A stretch of 34,438 bases of DNA from a bacterium (GTDB taxonomy: Bacteria > Desulfobacterota > GWC2-55-46). The stretch covers positions 1 through 34,438 of the forward strand of contig SCQA01000094.1 of the NCBI GenBank assembly GCA_004298725.1, in the 5' to 3' direction. Position 1 is the stretch's first letter. Each line of letters begins with the position of its first letter. Of the stretch, positions 31,347-34,438 are shown in pieces. A program made the position numbers and the translations under genes. The notes under the pieces are model-generated. The model made no database searches. It was not told the origin of the DNA and saw nothing but the letters and a program-made list of their open reading frames with translations.

Positions 31347-32396
31347 TCACGCGAGATTTAACGGCAATTTTTCCGGACTTTTTTCCATTGCCTTTAGCGC
31401 TTCTTTAGCATAGCGCGCCTCTGTTTTTATGCCGAGGCCTTCGGCCTCTTTAAGCGCCTTTTTAATGGTAGCCACGCCTTTTGAACAGCTACGCGAGAAC
31501 TCAATCTGCCCCGTTGAAATCATGCAGTATACAACTCCGCGCCTGTCGCCGGTCTCTTTAAAAAGCTTGTAAGCCGAGGCAAAGTCTTTGCCTGCTTGCG
31601 CGTCTTTGCCAAGCATTAAAAAAGCGCTCCCCTCGCCCCATAGCGTATAGGCATAACTTACCTTATCGCCTATCTTTTTATAGTTTGTCTTCGCCTTTTT
31701 AAAATACTCAAGGCTCTCTTTGAAACGCTCCGTCATGCGAAGCGAATTTGCAATGCCGCAGTATGAGTAAGCAATGCCGAATGTATCTCTTGAGCCTCTG
31801 AAAACCCTGTTGGCATCCTTATAATATTTGCCGGATAAGGCATAATCGCCAGCCACCCTATGCGCTCCGCCAAGACCGGTAAGACAGTAACCTACGCCGC
31901 TAATATCTTTATGCGCCCTAAAAATTTCCTTTGCGTCGTTAAAACCTTTAAGCGCGCCTTTAATGTCTCCTTTCAGCCTTAGAGCGCCGGCGCGCGCCCA
32001 CATGGTAAAGGCAACGCCAGCCATGTCACCAAGCTTTTTGTAACGGCCAAGGCACGTATTAAAAATCAGCAGAGCAGGGGTTAACTCGCCGACGGCCCGC
32101 TTTGACAGCCCTAACCCGACAAGCGCGTCAAGGCAAGCAGCCTCGCCTCCGGCCTTGCCGGACTTCCATATTTTTAGAGAAAGAGCGTGCGCCTCTTTAT
32201 ACCAGCGCGCGGCTGTTTTAAAACCGCCTGTCATGCGGCAGGTGTCGCCAAGGCAAAACGCCGAGTCAGCCTTAAGCGCAACGTCACTGCCGGATAATTC
32301 ATACGCCTTGACATACAGGGGTATGGCTGAAAGAAACCGCGACTTAACCCTGTGCTTTTCCGCGGCGCTAAAGATTTTGTTCGGATCTTCCGGCAT
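31347..32396 (-). CDS. Tetratricopeptide repeat protein
   Basis: This 349-residue, all-helical protein is built of TPR units of about 40 residues, for example FGIAYSYCGIANSLRMTERF followed by KESLEYFKKAKTNYKKIGD. At least seven repeats are visible, of the family with GD-x-x-G/S-x-A-Y starts (kinesin light chain or GPSM type). It has no signal peptide or membrane helix. Its ATG lies 2 nt after the glyQ stop, with GAGG in the glyQ end as ribosome site, so it is coupled to glyQ. It holds the place usually taken by glyS. The role is unknown; TPRs bind protein partners. Confidence 0.82.
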   Translation of the reverse strand: MPEDPNKIFSAAEKHRVKSRFLSAIPLYVKAYELSGSDVALKADSAFCLGDTCRMTGGFKTAARWYKEAHALSLKIWKSGKAGGEAACLDALVGLGLSKRAVGELTPALLIFNTCLGRYKKLGDMAGVAFTMWARAGALRLKGDIKGALKGFNDAKEIFRAHKDISGVGYCLTGLGGAHRVAGDYALSGKYYKDANRVFRGSRDTFGIAYSYCGIANSLRMTERFKESLEYFKKAKTNYKKIGDKVSYAYTLWGEGSAFLMLGKDAQAGKDFASAYKLFKETGDRRGVVYCMISTGQIEFSRSCSKGVATIKKALKEAEGLGIKTEARYAKEALKAMEKSPEKLPLNLA

Positions 32397-32398
32397 AA

Positions 32399-33274
32399 TT
32401 ACCTCGCGGCCTTAAGTAGAGGAAAGCCAAGCTCCTCCCTTGTTTTTAAATAACGCTCGGCGCACCTTCTGGCAAGGGTTCTTACCCTGCCGATAAAGCG
32501 GGTCCTCTCGGCAACGCTGATGGCTCCGCGCGCATCGAGCAAATTAAACGTATGAGAGCATTTAAGGCAGTAGTCATACGCCGGAAGCGCAAGGCCGGCA
32601 TCCGTCAGCCTTACGCTCTCCTTTTCATACGTGTCAAAAAGCTTAAATAGCATGTCAACGTCCGCTGAGTCAAAATTGTACTTCGAGTGCTCTATTTCAC
32701 CCCTTAGGTGAACGTCGCCGTAAGTGAGGCTGTCGTTCCATTTAAGGTCAAACACGTTGTCAACGCCCTGAAGGTACATGGTTATCCTTTCAAGGCCGTA
32801 GGTTATCTCACCGGTAACCGGCTTTAAATCAATGCCGCCCGCCTGTTGAAAATACGTAAACTGGGTTATTTCCATGCCGTCAAGCCAGACCTCCCAGCCA
32901 AGGCCCCACGCGCCAAGCGTAGGTGATTCCCAGTCGTCTTCGACAAATCTTATATCGTGGGCCAGAGGGTCAATGCCGAGGGTTTTAAGGCTTTCAATGT
33001 AAATATCTTGTATATCCTCGGGCGATGGCTTCAGAATAACCTGAAACTGATAGTAGCGTTGGAGCCTGTTGGGGTTTTCACCGTACCTGCCGTCAGTCGG
33101 ACGTCTTGACGGCTCCACATAAGCGGCCTTCCACGGCTCCGGCCCAAGCACCGCAAGAAAAGTAGCAGGGTTGAAAGTACCCGCGCCTTTTTCCATGTCA
33201 TACGGCTGCATAACGGCGCAACCCTTGCCTGCCCAAAACTTCTGAAGGGTTAATATAACGTCCTGAAAATACAT
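32399..33274 (-). CDS. glyQ: Glycyl-tRNA synthetase, alpha subunit
   Basis: This 291-residue catalytic subunit of the bacterial alpha2beta2 glycine-tRNA ligase has the motifs [71 protein letters not shown] and [15 protein letters not shown], all typical. GGGAGA precedes the ATG. The beta subunit gene (glyS), needed for tRNA binding and normally next, is not here; a TPR gene follows instead. recO is 57 bp upstream in the same direction, a pairing seen in many bacteria. Confidence 0.97.
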   Translation of the reverse strand: MYFQDVILTLQKFWAGKGCAVMQPYDMEKGAGTFNPATFLAVLGPEPWKAAYVEPSRRPTDGRYGENPNRLQRYYQFQVILKPSPEDIQDIYIESLKTLGIDPLAHDIRFVEDDWESPTLGAWGLGWEVWLDGMEITQFTYFQQAGGIDLKPVTGEITYGLERITMYLQGVDNVFDLKWNDSLTYGDVHLRGEIEHSKYNFDSADVDMLFKLFDTYEKESVRLTDAGLALPAYDYCLKCSHTFNLLDARGAISVAERTRFIGRVRTLARRCAERYLKTREELGFPLLKAAR

Positions 33275-33331
33275 TTCATTCTCCCGTAGTAACGGCTTTT
33301 ACAACCTCAACCATACATTATGCGCGCCGGC

Positions 33332-34114
33332 TTAAACAGAAGCGCACTTGAGCTTCGCAAGAAACTTCTTCGCCTTTAGCTCCTTTCCAGTTTGAAAGGC
33401 AATAAAATCATCAAGAAGGGCGCCGCCCTCCTTTAAAATACGGCCGTTGGGTTTAAGCCTTGCAAGCAGTTCGTTGTCAAACCTTAATGCCGCAATTAAA
33501 AAACGCGCCGTGCCGATGGTTACAGGCACAAGCATTGACGCGCCTGCGGCGCAATCAGGGCAGAGCGCTCCGCCCTTTTCAGAGCTGAAAAATATCCTTG
33601 CGTCTTCACCGTGCCCGGAACCAAAGCCAAGCCTGCACGCCACGCACGATTCAAGGTGCGGCGAAAAACCGAGAATGTCCAGCAACTTAATTTCAAAAAA
33701 ACTCAGCGTATGCGCCGCGTCCGGCAGTTGCGCGGCCATCTTCACGAAACTCAACAAAAGGGAAAATACCCTCGGCAGGCTAAGCCCTTCACGCGTCATC
33801 TCCGAGACCGTCTCAAGCATACAGCAAGCGGCTCCGTAGCGCTCCATGTCGGCTCTCAACCCGGGCATGGCGTCAAGAAGCGTTACCTGCTCAACCCTTA
33901 CAAGCTCGGACTTCTCGCTTGAAAAAAAATCAAGCCTTACATGAGACGCCGGCTCAAGGTTGCCGACAAAACGTTTTTTCGAGCGCCGCGCGCCCTTTGC
34001 TATGCCCTTTATCTTGCCGTAATCAGACGAACAAAACGCGAGTATCCTGTCGGACTCGCCGTAGTCAAAAGAATTCAGTATTACGGCTTCCGTGGTATAA
34101 AGGCCGCGCTTCAT
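33332..34114 (-). CDS. recO: DNA repair protein RecO
   Basis: This 260-residue RecFOR-pathway protein loads RecA at single-strand gaps. The N-terminal OB fold reads YTTEAVILNSFDYGESDRIL and KIKGIAKGARRSKKRFVG. A central helical part follows, and then a zinc finger with CVACRLGFG and CPDC. Length and layout are normal. It sits between usp and glyQ on the minus strand. Confidence 0.95.
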   Translation of the reverse strand: MKRGLYTTEAVILNSFDYGESDRILAFCSSDYGKIKGIAKGARRSKKRFVGNLEPASHVRLDFFSSEKSELVRVEQVTLLDAMPGLRADMERYGAACCMLETVSEMTREGLSLPRVFSLLLSFVKMAAQLPDAAHTLSFFEIKLLDILGFSPHLESCVACRLGFGSGHGEDARIFFSSEKGGALCPDCAAGASMLVPVTIGTARFLIAALRFDNELLARLKPNGRILKEGGALLDDFIAFQTGKELKAKKFLAKLKCASV

Positions 34115-34208
34115 GAAATAATCACCATGATAAAAATTAACACACGGGAAAAAGGCAAGTCAACCGTTATTACTGCGCCGGTAACAGCGGGAAGGAAGGG
34201 CTTTAAGA

Positions 34209-34438
34209 TTATCTTTCAAGGAAGAATAATGCGTCAACCGACCTCATGACGTGCTCGGCTGTGCTTCCGAGCACCATTTCAACAAGCCTTGAGTGCCTGC
34301 TCGCGCCCATAAAAACAAGGTCAAAGCCGTTGTCATTGCAATGCTTCTCAATGGCCGTAGGCGCTTCCCCTTTAAGCTCGGCAAACGACGCAACTACTCC
34401 GTAAGGCTTTAAATAATTCTCAGCGTCCTTTAACGCCG
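34209..34438 (-). CDS. Universal stress protein, C-terminal part
   Basis: The frame enters from the right edge and codes 75 residues to the stop at 34209. It shows KGEAPTAIEKHCNDNGFDLV, then FMGASRHSRLVEMVLGSTAE and HVMRSVD. The MGA(S)RH-x8-LGS-(T)xxHV motif is the ATP-binding end of UspA-type proteins. The start lies outside the window. It reads in the same direction as recO, 94 bp apart. Confidence 0.9.
   Translation of the reverse strand, partial: ALKDAENYLKPYGVVASFAELKGEAPTAIEKHCNDNGFDLVFMGASRHSRLVEMVLGSTAEHVMRSVDALFFLER

Overview
This window looks like chromosome from an anaerobic, Gram-negative bacterium. The signs are a lipobox protein, periplasmic PstS, many ferredoxin-type Cys clusters and oxygen-sensitive enzymes (class I fumarase, 2-oxoglutarate:ferredoxin oxidoreductase, heterodisulfide-reductase proteins). 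Gene content and style, including frequent ATA codons and many small palindromic repeats, would suit a Nitrospirota or Desulfobacterota type lineage, but I cannot fix the taxon from sequence alone.

Region 1 (about 1-18.5 kb, all + strand) is a central-carbon array whose order follows the reductive arm of the TCA cycle: mdh (oxaloacetate to malate), two-subunit class I fumarase (malate to fumarate), a ten-gene redox block, sucCD (succinate to succinyl-CoA) and korDABG (succinyl-CoA + CO2 to 2-oxoglutarate). The redox block carries hdrC, hdrB, hdrA, an MvhD/FlxD protein, a HicB-like protein, a PNPOx-fold protein, FlxC-, FlxB- and FlxA-like proteins, and a soluble fumarate reductase pair (FrdB, FrdA). 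The layout suggests an NADH-dependent soluble fumarate reductase tied to an Hdr/Flx electron-bifurcating module. Such a module could make the reduced ferredoxin that Kor needs.

Region 2 (18.5-22.4 kb, +) is a second, different succinate/fumarate enzyme: sdhA, sdhB and an HdrB-like sdhE, i.e. a type E (non-classical) succinate:quinone oxidoreductase, with its own promoter and leader. Region 3 (22.4-23.6 kb) is a mobile/repeat island. It holds a broken transposase orfA, a REP-associated tyrosine transposase (RAYT) between GTAG-footed REP palindromes, and a second palindrome family that also sits between sdhA and sdhB.

Region 4 (23.6-28.2 kb, - strand) is the phosphate operon pstS-pstC-pstA-pstB-phoU with a clear three-repeat Pho box. 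Region 5 (28.3-31.2 kb) holds an unlisted 57-residue four-Cys protein (-), hemL (+), a coiled-coil lipoprotein and a small secreted Cys-rich protein. Region 6 (31.3-34.4 kb, -) runs usp (partial), recO, glyQ and a TPR protein; glyS is absent next to glyQ.

Two 140-bp MITE-like elements with 4-bp target duplications lie just upstream of mdh and hdrB. No rRNA, tRNA or CRISPR array was seen.
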